64,000 bases of DNA from Streptomyces lacrimifluminis (GTDB lineage: Bacteria > Actinomycetota > Actinomycetes > Streptomycetales > Streptomycetaceae): contig NZ_BMMU01000008.1 of NCBI RefSeq assembly GCF_014646095.1, positions 124,001 through 188,000 on the forward strand. Reading direction: 5' to 3'. Below the pieces are notes generated by a model, which saw only the letters and a program-made list of their open reading frames with translations, had not been told where the DNA came from and ran no database searches. Position 1 is the stretch's first letter. Every line of letters begins with the position of its first letter. The translations under genes and the position numbers were made by a program. Below are positions 55,445 to 62,973 of the stretch, piece after piece.

Positions 55445-56851
55445 GTGGAGCGAATGGAACGGACGAAAACGGCATCAGAGGGCGGTTCCGAAGGGCCCGA
55501 GGAGGCAGCGGGGGCCGAGGGGACCTACGGGCGGCAGCGGACCCGTGCGGCGCCCCGCGCCGCCGCCGGTGCGGTCCCGGGCCGCGCCATGACCTCCTTC
55601 AGCCCAGCCGACGAGGAGCGCCGGCGCGGGGTGCGCCGGATGAAACTGACGGCGACCGGGCTGCTGCTCTTCGTCGCCGTCGTGTACGTCCTCGCCAAGT
55701 GGGCCGGTGAGCAGGGCGCCGGTGCCTGGACGGGGTATGTCGCCGCGGCGGCCGAGGCGGGCATGGTCGGCGCGCTGGCCGACTGGTTCGCGGTCACCGC
55801 CCTCTTCCGCCATCCCCTCGGCCTGCCCATCCCGCACACCGCGATCATCCCCACCAAGAAGGACCAACTGGGCGTCTCTCTGGGTGAGTTCGTCGGCGAG
55901 AACTTCCTCTCCCAGGATGTCGTACGGCAGCGGCTGCGGGCCGTGGGCATCGGCAGCCGCCTCGGTACGTGGCTCGCCGAGCCGGAGCACGCGGACCGGG
56001 TCACGGCGGAGCTGTCTGCGGCCCTGCGCGGGGCGCTCACCGTCCTGCGCGACTCCGACGTCCAGGCGGTCGTCGGCGAGGCCATCACCCGGCGGGCGGA
56101 CGCCCAGGAGATCGCGCCCGGCATCGGCAAGATGCTGGAGAAGGTGGTCGTGGACGGCGGCCACAAGCGGGTCGTCGACCTGGTCTGCGTACGAGCCCAC
56201 GACTGGCTCGTCGCGCACGAGGAGGAGGTCATGGGCGCCGTGCAGGGCGGCGCGCCCGGCTGGACGCCCAAGTTCGTCGACAAGAAGGTCGGCGAGCGCG
56301 TCTACAAGGAGCTGCTGCGCTTCGTCACCGAGATGCGCGACGCCCCCTCCCACCCGGCGCGCGGGGCTCTGGACCGCTTCCTCACCGACTTCGCCTCCGA
56401 CCTCCAGTCCGACACGGACACACGCGCGCGTGTCGAGCGGCTGAAGACCGAGGTCCTGGGGCGCGGCGAGGTCCAGGACCTGATCGCGTCCGCCTGGACG
56501 GCCGTACGCTCGATGATCGTCTCGGCGGCGGAGGACGAGCGCAGCGAACTGCGGCTGCGCGTACGGGCGTCGCTGCTGTCACTGGGGTCCCGGATGGCCG
56601 TCGACTCCAAACTCCAGAACAAGGTGGACGGCTGGGTGGAGGGCGCGGCGGTGTACGTCGTGACGACCTACCAGGGCGAGATCACCTCCCTGATCACGGA
56701 CACGGTCGCGGGCTGGGACGCCGAGCACACGACGAAGAAGATCGAGGCGCACATCGGCCGCGACCTCCAGTTCATCCGTATCAACGGCACGGTGGTCGGC
56801 TCACTGGCGGGGCTGCTGATCTACGTGGTGTCGCGGGCGGTGGGGGTGTAG
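55445..56851 (+). CDS. DUF445 family membrane protein
   Basis: This 468-aa protein of the DUF445/YheB-like family is a membrane protein of unknown function. The core has MKLTATGLLLFVAVVYVLAK, EAGMVGALADWFAVTALFRH and PLGLPIPHTAIIPTKKDQLG, then long amphipathic helices (RVTAELSAALRGALTVLRDS) and a C-terminal helix (FIRINGTVVGSLAGLLIYVV). N-terminal ~60 residues are charged and disordered. GTG 55445 is the longest start; ATG 55454 is near. No neighbours suggest a role. Confidence 0.85.
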   Translation: MERMERTKTASEGGSEGPEEAAGAEGTYGRQRTRAAPRAAAGAVPGRAMTSFSPADEERRRGVRRMKLTATGLLLFVAVVYVLAKWAGEQGAGAWTGYVAAAAEAGMVGALADWFAVTALFRHPLGLPIPHTAIIPTKKDQLGVSLGEFVGENFLSQDVVRQRLRAVGIGSRLGTWLAEPEHADRVTAELSAALRGALTVLRDSDVQAVVGEAITRRADAQEIAPGIGKMLEKVVVDGGHKRVVDLVCVRAHDWLVAHEEEVMGAVQGGAPGWTPKFVDKKVGERVYKELLRFVTEMRDAPSHPARGALDRFLTDFASDLQSDTDTRARVERLKTEVLGRGEVQDLIASAWTAVRSMIVSAAEDERSELRLRVRASLLSLGSRMAVDSKLQNKVDGWVEGAAVYVVTTYQGEITSLITDTVAGWDAEHTTKKIEAHIGRDLQFIRINGTVVGSLAGLLIYVVSRAVGV

Positions 56852-56920
56852 CCCACGGTCGAGTCCATGGTCGAGCCCATGGTCGGGTGCGCGCTCGAGT
56901 AGGCGGTCGAACGCGCGCTT

Positions 56921-56962
56921 GAGTACCCGCAGCTGAGTACCGGCATCTGAGTACGCGTACTC
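56921..56962. promoter_or_regulatory. three direct GAGTAC repeats plus a palindrome upstream of a membrane gene
   Basis: GAGTAC at 56921, 56935 and 56949 recurs with exact 14-nt spacing, and the last forms part of a 14-bp perfect palindrome GAGTACGCGTACTC (56949-56962). They lie 37 nt before the ATG of the next gene. Before them three ~12-nt units of GGTCGAGYCCAT type (56865-56890) occur. Cooperative operator binding is a plausible reading. Confidence 0.55.
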
Positions 56963-56998
56963 TGTCGGACCGCCTCCGGACAGGTGACCCTCGTACGT

Positions 56999-57538
56999 AT
57001 GACCGAGATGACTGGGAACAGCACCACCGGGAAGCTGCTCGGGCCGCTGCGGGACCGTCCCTGGGCCGAGCGCTGGCTGACGCGCGCACTCGGCGCGGCC
57101 GTCGCTTCGGCGTCGTACGTCGTCTGCGTCCCCTGGGATCTGCGCAACCGCGTCGAGAGCGCGGGCTCTATCGACGAGACGACCCCGGTGACGGGCGTCG
57201 GGGTCGTCGCCCTGGGCGTCGTCCTGCTGCTCCTGGCCGCCTACTTCGGCCACCGCGACAGCCGGGGCTGGCCGCTGCTCCTGATCGCGGTCCCTCCGGC
57301 GGTGCTCATGTACGTCTCCCTGCGCACCCATCCAGGACCGCCCGACGGCTTCGCCAACGCCTGGCCCCTGACCTGGGCCTTCTTCACGCTGGTGATCGCG
57401 GCGGGGGTGCTGGTCGCGGCAGGGGTGGGGCGGACGTTCCGGGTGGAGGAGGAGTCGACCGAGGGCCTGGTGTCGGCCTGCCGGTCCGTCGGCGGTGAGG
57501 CCGGAGGAGGCCTGGGGACGCCCCGGGAGCGGTGGTGA
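56999..57538 (+). CDS. four-helix membrane protein of unknown function
   Basis: This 179-aa protein has about four hydrophobic segments (GAAVASASYVVCVPWDL; VGVVALGVVLLLLAAYFGH; LLLIAVPPAVLMYVSL; WAFFTLVIAAGVLVAAGV) and a soluble, Gly-rich C-terminus. No family is recognised. ATG 56999. It follows a repeat-rich upstream region and is convergent with a DUF2269-like gene. Confidence 0.7.
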   Translation: MTEMTGNSTTGKLLGPLRDRPWAERWLTRALGAAVASASYVVCVPWDLRNRVESAGSIDETTPVTGVGVVALGVVLLLLAAYFGHRDSRGWPLLLIAVPPAVLMYVSLRTHPGPPDGFANAWPLTWAFFTLVIAAGVLVAAGVGRTFRVEEESTEGLVSACRSVGGEAGGGLGTPRERW

Positions 57539-57563
57539 CAAGGCGGCGAGGCGGCGCGGTGGG

Positions 57564-58022
57564 TCAGGCTCCTGTGGTGGAGCCGGGGCGGACGATCATC
57601 AGGACCGTCACGGTGGCCCACAGGAGGTTGAAGACGCCGGTGAACATGGCGAGTTGAACGGTCGTCGCCCGGTCGGCGCCGTTCGCGGCGCCTTCGATGA
57701 CCGTCTCCTGGCGGGGCAGCACCAGCACCACCAGGACGATCGCCGCCGCCACGGTCAGCGCCATGGAGACGATCAGCCAGGCGTCGCCCATCACCCCCAT
57801 GCTGGTCGCCGTGGCGATCCCGAAGAGGGGTACGGCGATCCCGATCCCGGCGTACACCCGGCAGATCCGGTGCAGGAGCCGTACGGTCTCCAGCGCCCGG
57901 GGATCGTCGGGCGCCGCGAGTGCCCTGCGGGCGCCGGGCGGGAACATGCTGGCCGCGACGGTGACGGGGCCGACGGCGATGATCGCGGCCAGGACGTGGA
58001 CGGCGAGGAGGAACTTGGTCAC
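57564..58022 (-). CDS. DUF2269-like membrane protein
   Basis: This 152-aa protein has four helices: FLLAVHVLAAIIAVGPVTVA, CRVYAGIGIAVPLFGIATAT, WLIVSMALTVAAAIVLVVLV and MFTGVFNLLWATVTVLMIVR. The pattern resembles DUF2269 membrane proteins. GTG start 58022; no ribosome-binding site is visible, so translation may be leaderless. Function unknown; it is divergent from the GlxA-type regulator gene. Confidence 0.75.
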   Translation of the reverse strand: MTKFLLAVHVLAAIIAVGPVTVAASMFPPGARRALAAPDDPRALETVRLLHRICRVYAGIGIAVPLFGIATATSMGVMGDAWLIVSMALTVAAAIVLVVLVLPRQETVIEGAANGADRATTVQLAMFTGVFNLLWATVTVLMIVRPGSTTGA

Positions 58023-58152
58023 GGGGTGACGGTAGGGGTGGGGGAGGGGAGCGCAGAAGTGGCGCTTTTGCCAGGGTCCAACGGATTCTCGCCAGGCGCC
58101 TTCACCTGGCAGTCCCCGTGTGATCCCCTCCTCCGACCCCTGGCTCCAGGCC

Positions 58153-58181
58153 TTGGCTGTAACCGACCGTATGCCTAGGAT
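58153..58181 (+). promoter_or_regulatory. promoter TTGGCT-N17-TAGGAT, leaderless start for the GlxA-type gene
   Basis: TTGGCT (58153-58158), a 17-nt spacer and TAGGAT (58176-58181) fit the major sigma consensus. The distance to ATG 58188 is 6 nt, so transcription should begin at or within one base of the A of the ATG, giving a leaderless mRNA, as is common in Streptomyces. Confidence 0.75.
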
Positions 58182-58187
58182 CTCGCC

Positions 58188-59138
58188 ATGCACACCGTGG
58201 CCGTACTGGCCCTTGAGGGGGTCATCCCGTTCGATCTCTCCGCGCCGATCGACGCCTTCGGGTGGGCGCGCCTCCCGGACGGGCGGGAGGCCTACCGGGT
58301 ACGGGTCTGCTCGGTCGCCGACGAGGTGAGCGCCGGGCCGTTCAGTGTGCGCGCGCCGTACGGCCTCGACGCGCTGGCGGACGCCGACACGATCGTCCTG
58401 CCGGGCACCGCCGATCCGACCCTGCCGTTGCCGCCGGGTGTGGCCCAGGCACTGTGCGAGGCGGCGGCGAACGGGACGCGGATCGCCTCGATCTGCGTCG
58501 GGGCGTTCCTCTTCGCGGCGACGGGCCTGCTGGACGGTCTGCGTGCGACCACGCACTGGATCGCCGCCCAGGACCTCGCGGCCATGTACCCGAAGGTGAC
58601 CGTCGATCCGAACGTCCTGTACGTCGACAACGGCCAGTTCCTCACCTCGGCGGGCGCGGCGGCGGCCCTGGACATGTGTCTGCACATGATCCGAGACGAC
58701 CACGGCTCGGCGGTCGCCGCGCACGCGGCCCGGATGTGCGTCATGCCCCTCGAACGGGAGGGCGGGCAGGCCCAGTTCATCGTCCAGGCCCAGCCACCGG
58801 CCCCGGCGGGCGCGACGATGGAACCGGTACTGCGCTGGCTGGAGGAGCACGCGGACCGCGAGGACCTGACGCTGGCCGACATCGCGACGCGGGCCGGCAT
58901 GAGCACCCGTACCCTGAACCGCCGTTTCCGCGAACAGACGGGCACGACCCCCCTGCAGTGGCTGCACCGGGCGCGGGTGCGGCGGGCGCAGTACCTGCTG
59001 GAGACGACGACCTACCCGGTCGAACGGATCGCCGCCCAAACGGGGTTCGGGTCGCCGACGGCATTCCGGGACCGTTTCAAGAGGGTGGTCGGGACGAGCC
59101 CGCACGCGTACCGCAGGGCGTTCCAAACCACCGGCTGA
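58188..59138 (+). CDS. GlxA-type transcriptional regulator (DJ-1/PfpI domain + AraC HTH)
   Basis: This 316-aa protein combines an N-terminal class I glutamine amidotransferase-like domain (VAVLALEGVIPFDLSAPIDA; NGTRIASICVGAFLFAATGL, with the nucleophile-elbow Cys) and a C-terminal AraC-type double HTH (EDLTLADIATRAGMSTRTLN; TTYPVERIAAQTGFGSPTAF). Relatives often control catabolic or stress genes in response to unknown ligands. The strong upstream promoter is close enough for a leaderless mRNA. The stop overlaps the start of a 17-bp hairpin. Confidence 0.93.
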   Translation: MHTVAVLALEGVIPFDLSAPIDAFGWARLPDGREAYRVRVCSVADEVSAGPFSVRAPYGLDALADADTIVLPGTADPTLPLPPGVAQALCEAAANGTRIASICVGAFLFAATGLLDGLRATTHWIAAQDLAAMYPKVTVDPNVLYVDNGQFLTSAGAAAALDMCLHMIRDDHGSAVAAHAARMCVMPLEREGGQAQFIVQAQPPAPAGATMEPVLRWLEEHADREDLTLADIATRAGMSTRTLNRRFREQTGTTPLQWLHRARVRRAQYLLETTTYPVERIAAQTGFGSPTAFRDRFKRVVGTSPHAYRRAFQTTG

Positions 59139-59230
59139 GCGCCCCTTTGGGAGGGCCGCAGGCCCCTCCCAAAGGGGCGCGGGGAACTGCGCGACAAGCC
59201 ACGACGGCGCCGCAGCAAACCGACGACCCC
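59139..59230 (+). terminator. 17-bp hairpin plus dispersed intergenic repeat after the GlxA-type gene
   Basis: GCGCCCCTTTGGGAGGG (59139-59155) pairs perfectly with CCCTCCCAAAGGGGCGC (59164-59180). It is followed by GGGGAACTGCGCGACAAGCC and ACGACGGCGCCGCAG, the core shared with the copies near 14700, 15845 and 53822. It separates convergent genes. Confidence 0.85.
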
Positions 59231-59253
59231 TCCACGGCACCCCCGCGGAGCGC

Positions 59254-59562
59254 CTAGTGTCGGTCGGCGACGGCCCAGGACGCGAGGGCCACGGCCCCAG
59301 CAACCCCGAACACCGCCGGCCAGGCGCCCACCTTCTTGGCGAGCGGGTGCGACCCGGCGAAGGCGCCGACGTACGCGACGGTCAGCGCCCCGGCGGCCGT
59401 CACGCCCGCCTGCTCGTGCCACCGCTGGGCGGCGACGGTCCCCGCGACGGCCAGTACGGTCCCGCCGAGCTGCCGGTTCCGGCTCCAGCGGGCGACGGCG
59501 TACCCGCCGACGAGGCCGGTGGCGGCCACGAGCGCCGTAGGAACCTTGGTCGTCTTCGCCAT
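59254..59562 (-). CDS. small Ala/Gly-rich membrane protein
   Basis: This 102-aa protein has three hydrophobic stretches (TALVAATGLVGGYAVARW; LGGTVLAVAGTVAAQRW; VFGVAGAVALASWAVADRH) and a middle segment VTAAGALTVAYVGAFAGSHP. Conserved in Streptomyces as I recall it. Function unknown. ATG 59562; upstream GGAGGC is 8 nt before. Confidence 0.75.
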   Translation of the reverse strand: MAKTTKVPTALVAATGLVGGYAVARWSRNRQLGGTVLAVAGTVAAQRWHEQAGVTAAGALTVAYVGAFAGSHPLAKKVGAWPAVFGVAGAVALASWAVADRH

Positions 59563-59855
59563 GGTGGCCTGCCTCCGCTGGATCGGTCGTACATCAGTCG
59601 TGTACTACGGGCGAGGCTAACCCGTGATCCTGGGTGCCCGGCCGGGCGGGGTGGCCGGGCCCTGTCCGATGAGTACGCCGATCAACTCCGCCGACTTCGA
59701 GGATGGTTGACGGTGGCGGAGGCGGTGCGGGGGTTTCTCGGGGCGTAGGACGGCGGAGGGAAGGGCGACGGACTCCGACATGTTCGTAGTGTCCCCTCGG
59801 CATAGTCGCTACGCTCCCAACGGGGGAACACAGGTGCGGATGGGGGGAGTTGGCG

Positions 59856-60713
59856 GTGTTCCGGAGACCGTTGGGGCGGTGCTGCGGCGCCTTCCTGGGC
59901 GTCGGACTGTTAGTGGCCGGCTGTTCTGGCTCGGGGTCGGGGTCGGGAGGGGACGGAGCGGCCGGGTCCGCGGACTCGACGACGAGCGGTGACACCCGCT
60001 CCAGCCCGACGTCGAACCCCGACCCGAATCCGAGCCCGAGCACGAGCCCGACCGCCGGCACTCCGAGTGTGGCCTTCACCCACGACCCCGCCCGCGTACC
60101 GAAGACCCGCGCAGTGGCCCTACGCCTGGCCCGCGCCGTCGCGGCGGCGCCCGTCGACTGGGGCCCCGGCTTCGTGAAACGCGACCCGTACGAGAGCGAC
60201 CCCGGTTTCCTGCCCGCGCTCGACGCGAACTGCGTCTGGCAGCGCGAGCCCTTGCCCGCGACGGTCCTCGCGACCCTCACCCGCTACAGCGAACTGCCCG
60301 CCGAGGACGGGAAGGGGCCGATCCGCGTCGCCGCCGTCGTCACCGTGCACCGGACCGTCACGGACGCCGCCTGGGAGATGGCCGGGACCCTCGAAGAGGC
60401 GCTGCGCTGTCCCGACCAGCAGCTGCGCCAGGGCGAGCGGATCACCGGACTGATCTCCCAGGGCTCGGCGTTCGGCCAGATGGGCAACCTCACCTCCGAG
60501 GACTCGCTCGCGGAAGGCGGCGAGTACTACAGCGACGACCTCGGCGGCCCCCACTACTACTACTGGTTGCAGAGCCGGCTGGGCCAGGTCACCGTGGCCG
60601 CCGTCGGCAGGGGCGCCGACGGCCGGACCCCGGAAGAGGTCAGTGCCGCCCTGGTTCCGGGTATGAGCCAGATGCTGAGCGGCCTGGAGACCGAACTCGG
60701 GGTGACGAAATGA
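59856..60713 (+). CDS. secreted lipoprotein next to kinase gene
   Basis: This ~285-aa lipoprotein has a signal ending LGVGLLVAGCSGSG (lipobox Cys near residue 22), then a Ser/Pro/Asp low-complexity stretch (SPTSNPDPNPSPSTSPTAG), and a folded domain (RVPKTRAVALRLARAVAAAP; NCVWQREPLPATVLATLTRY) of unknown function. GTG 59856 has GGGGGAG about 7 nt upstream; TTG 59850 is an alternative. Its stop overlaps the ATG of the Ser/Thr kinase gene (ATGA), so the two are translationally coupled. It may bind a ligand or partner for the kinase's extracellular domain. Confidence 0.82.
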   Translation: MFRRPLGRCCGAFLGVGLLVAGCSGSGSGSGGDGAAGSADSTTSGDTRSSPTSNPDPNPSPSTSPTAGTPSVAFTHDPARVPKTRAVALRLARAVAAAPVDWGPGFVKRDPYESDPGFLPALDANCVWQREPLPATVLATLTRYSELPAEDGKGPIRVAAVVTVHRTVTDAAWEMAGTLEEALRCPDQQLRQGERITGLISQGSAFGQMGNLTSEDSLAEGGEYYSDDLGGPHYYYWLQSRLGQVTVAAVGRGADGRTPEEVSAALVPGMSQMLSGLETELGVTK

Positions 60714-62971
60714 GCGGGCGTCTACTTCCCACCGACCCCTCCTCGATCGGCGGTCACCGGCTGCTGGCCCGCCTCGGCGCGGGCGGCATGGGCGTGGTCT
60801 ACCTCGGGCGTACGGAGGCCGGGGCACTGGCCGCCGTCAAGGTGATCCAGGCCGAGTACGCGGACGAGCCGGACTTCCGCGCCCGCTTCCGCCGTGAGGT
60901 CGAGGCGGCCCGCCGGGTGACCAGCCCCTGGGCGGTCCCGGTCACCGGCGCGGACCCGGACGCGGCGGCACCCTGGCTGGCCACCGCCTTCGTGCCCGGA
61001 CCCTCGCTCGGGGAGGCAGTCGTACGTCATGGTCCGCTGCCTGCCCGGAGCGTGCGCATCCTCGGCCGGATGCTCGCCATGGCGCTCCGCGAGGTGCACG
61101 CGGCCGGGCTGGTCCACCGTGACGTCAAGCCCGCCAACGTCCTGCTCGCCGTGGACGGTCCGCGCCTGATCGACTTCGGCATCGCCCGCGCGGCCGACGA
61201 GACCGCGATCACCTCCACCGACCTGGTCGTCGGCACACCCGGCTTCCTCTCCCCCGAGCAGGCCGAGGCGCGTGGCGCGGCGGTGGGCCCGCCGAGCGAC
61301 GTCTTCTCGCTGGGCTGTCTGCTGGCGTACGCGGTGACCGGCCGTCCGCCGTTCGGCACCGGTGCGGTGGACGCCCTGCTCTACCGGACGGTCCACGACG
61401 AGCCCGACCTGGCCGGCATCGATTCCGGTGCCGAGTCCGGTGCCGAGTCCGGCGACGACGCGGCGAGCGGCGAACTGCTGACGCTGCTGCACATGTGCCT
61501 GGCGAAGGACCCCGAGGACCGTCCCACGGCCGAGCAGATCTGCACGGTGCTGCTGGTCGAGGACGCCGTCCCCGACGGCGGCCGGACCGACTGGCTGCCC
61601 GACGACGTCGTACGCGGAATCGCGGACCGCTCGGCCGAGATGCTGGCGCTTCCCGACATCGAGCCGACCGTCGCCGAAGCGGCAACCGAAGCCGCGGAGG
61701 GCGCGGAGCCGGCGTCGCCCGGCCGACGCCGGCTGCTCCTGGCCTCCGGTGCGGCGGTGCTCCTGGCGGCGGGCGGGACCGCGGCCTGGGCCGCACTGCG
61801 CGACGAGGACACCCCGAGCACACCGGCGGCCCGCCGCTGGGCCATCGGGGTGCAGGCGGATCTCAGCGGTGCGCAGCGGACGGTGGGCCGGGCGCAGGAG
61901 CGGGGCGCGCGGCTGGCGGTCGAGCAGTTCAACTCCCGTAGCAGCACGCCGTTCGAGCTCACCCTGAAGGCAGTCGACGACGGGGGCAGCGCCGGTCGGG
62001 CACCCGCCGCGGCCAAGACACTGATCCAGGACCCCGACGTACTCGCCGTGCTCGGCCCGACCAACGACGAGACCGCCCACGCGGTCCTCGGCGCGTACGA
62101 CGAGGCACTGCTGCCGCTGCTGTGCGTCTCGGCCGGAGGGCTGATCCTGACGACGGCGCAGTACCGCTCCTTCCTCCACTGCCGCCCCAGTGACGCGGCG
62201 GTCGCTCTCCCGATCAGCGTCTACCTCATGGGGCAGAAGGAGAGAGCGCGCCCCGGCGTCCTCCAGGACCGGACCGCACAGACGTACGCCCAGGAAACCG
62301 CCTCGGCCAGCGTCCTCGTGCTGCGCCAACTGGGCAGGCCGGCCTACCCCCGGGTGATCCCGGCGGGCACGGAAGACCTGGCACCCGTGGTCGACGACAT
62401 GCTGCGGGCCGGGATCGGCTCCTTCGTCTACGCCGGCTACGCGCAGGGCGCGGCCCAGGTCGCCCGGGAGCTGGCGGGCGCCGGCTTCGACAAACCGCGG
62501 CTCAGCTCGCAGGCCGTGATCGACCCGGCGTTCCTGGAGCTGGCCGGGGACGCCGCCGAGGGATGGCTGATGACCTCCTCCTTCGTCGACCCCACCGCCG
62601 TACCGGCCGCGGCGGCCTTCACCGCCGCCTTCCGCAAGCGCTACGGCGAGGCGCCCGGCTACTACGCCGCCGAGGCGTACGACGCCGTCAACCTCGTCAT
62701 CCAGGAGTTGGTGAAGGCTACGGAAGCGACGGAAGCGACGGAAGCGACGAAGACTACGAAGGCCACGAAGGCCACGAAGGCCACGAAGGGCGAACAGCCG
62801 CCGAAGCGCCAGGAGTTGGTGGGCCTGCTCCGCAAGAGCCGTTACAAGGGCATCACCAAGGAGTTCATTTTCAAGCCGGAGGACGGCACGTTCGCCGGCC
62901 GGGGCGTCTTCCTCCACCAGGTCGAGGGCGGCCGGTTCCGCTTCCTCGGCGAAGCTCCCTCCGAGGCGTAG
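60710..62971 (+). CDS. Ser/Thr protein kinase with extracellular substrate-binding (LIVBP-like) sensor domain
   Basis: This 753-aa receptor kinase has a cytoplasmic eukaryotic-type kinase domain: GAGGMGVVY glycine loop, Lys44 (AAVKVIQAEY), HRDVKPANVLLAVDG, DFGIARAADE and SDVFSLGCLL. A ~60-residue linker and a membrane helix (LLLASGAAVLLAAGGTAAWA, near residue 342) follow. The outside half is a type I periplasmic-binding fold (WAIGVQADLSGAQRTVGRAQ; VLAVLGPTNDETAHAVLGAY; YYAAEAYDAVNLVIQELVK), the fold of branched-chain amino acid receptors. A 9-bp-repeat insertion, TEATEATEATKTTKATKATK, sits near residue 672. It should couple an extracellular small molecule to Ser/Thr phosphorylation. Confidence 0.92.
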   Translation: MSGRLLPTDPSSIGGHRLLARLGAGGMGVVYLGRTEAGALAAVKVIQAEYADEPDFRARFRREVEAARRVTSPWAVPVTGADPDAAAPWLATAFVPGPSLGEAVVRHGPLPARSVRILGRMLAMALREVHAAGLVHRDVKPANVLLAVDGPRLIDFGIARAADETAITSTDLVVGTPGFLSPEQAEARGAAVGPPSDVFSLGCLLAYAVTGRPPFGTGAVDALLYRTVHDEPDLAGIDSGAESGAESGDDAASGELLTLLHMCLAKDPEDRPTAEQICTVLLVEDAVPDGGRTDWLPDDVVRGIADRSAEMLALPDIEPTVAEAATEAAEGAEPASPGRRRLLLASGAAVLLAAGGTAAWAALRDEDTPSTPAARRWAIGVQADLSGAQRTVGRAQERGARLAVEQFNSRSSTPFELTLKAVDDGGSAGRAPAAAKTLIQDPDVLAVLGPTNDETAHAVLGAYDEALLPLLCVSAGGLILTTAQYRSFLHCRPSDAAVALPISVYLMGQKERARPGVLQDRTAQTYAQETASASVLVLRQLGRPAYPRVIPAGTEDLAPVVDDMLRAGIGSFVYAGYAQGAAQVARELAGAGFDKPRLSSQAVIDPAFLELAGDAAEGWLMTSSFVDPTAVPAAAAFTAAFRKRYGEAPGYYAAEAYDAVNLVIQELVKATEATEATEATKTTKATKATKATKGEQPPKRQELVGLLRKSRYKGITKEFIFKPEDGTFAGRGVFLHQVEGGRFRFLGEAPSEA

Positions 62972-62973
62972 CG

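Noticed and set aside
57564..59303. Large minus-strand frame of 579 codons
   Set aside because: Only the first-listed C-terminal 152 codons look like a protein; the rest is antisense to the GlxA-type gene.
59645..59748. Short frame ending DEYADQLRRLRGWLTVAEAVRGFLGA
   Set aside because: Protein-like in sequence, but with no start, no known family and a G/C-rich hairpin in front; possibly a remnant, not supported enough to list.
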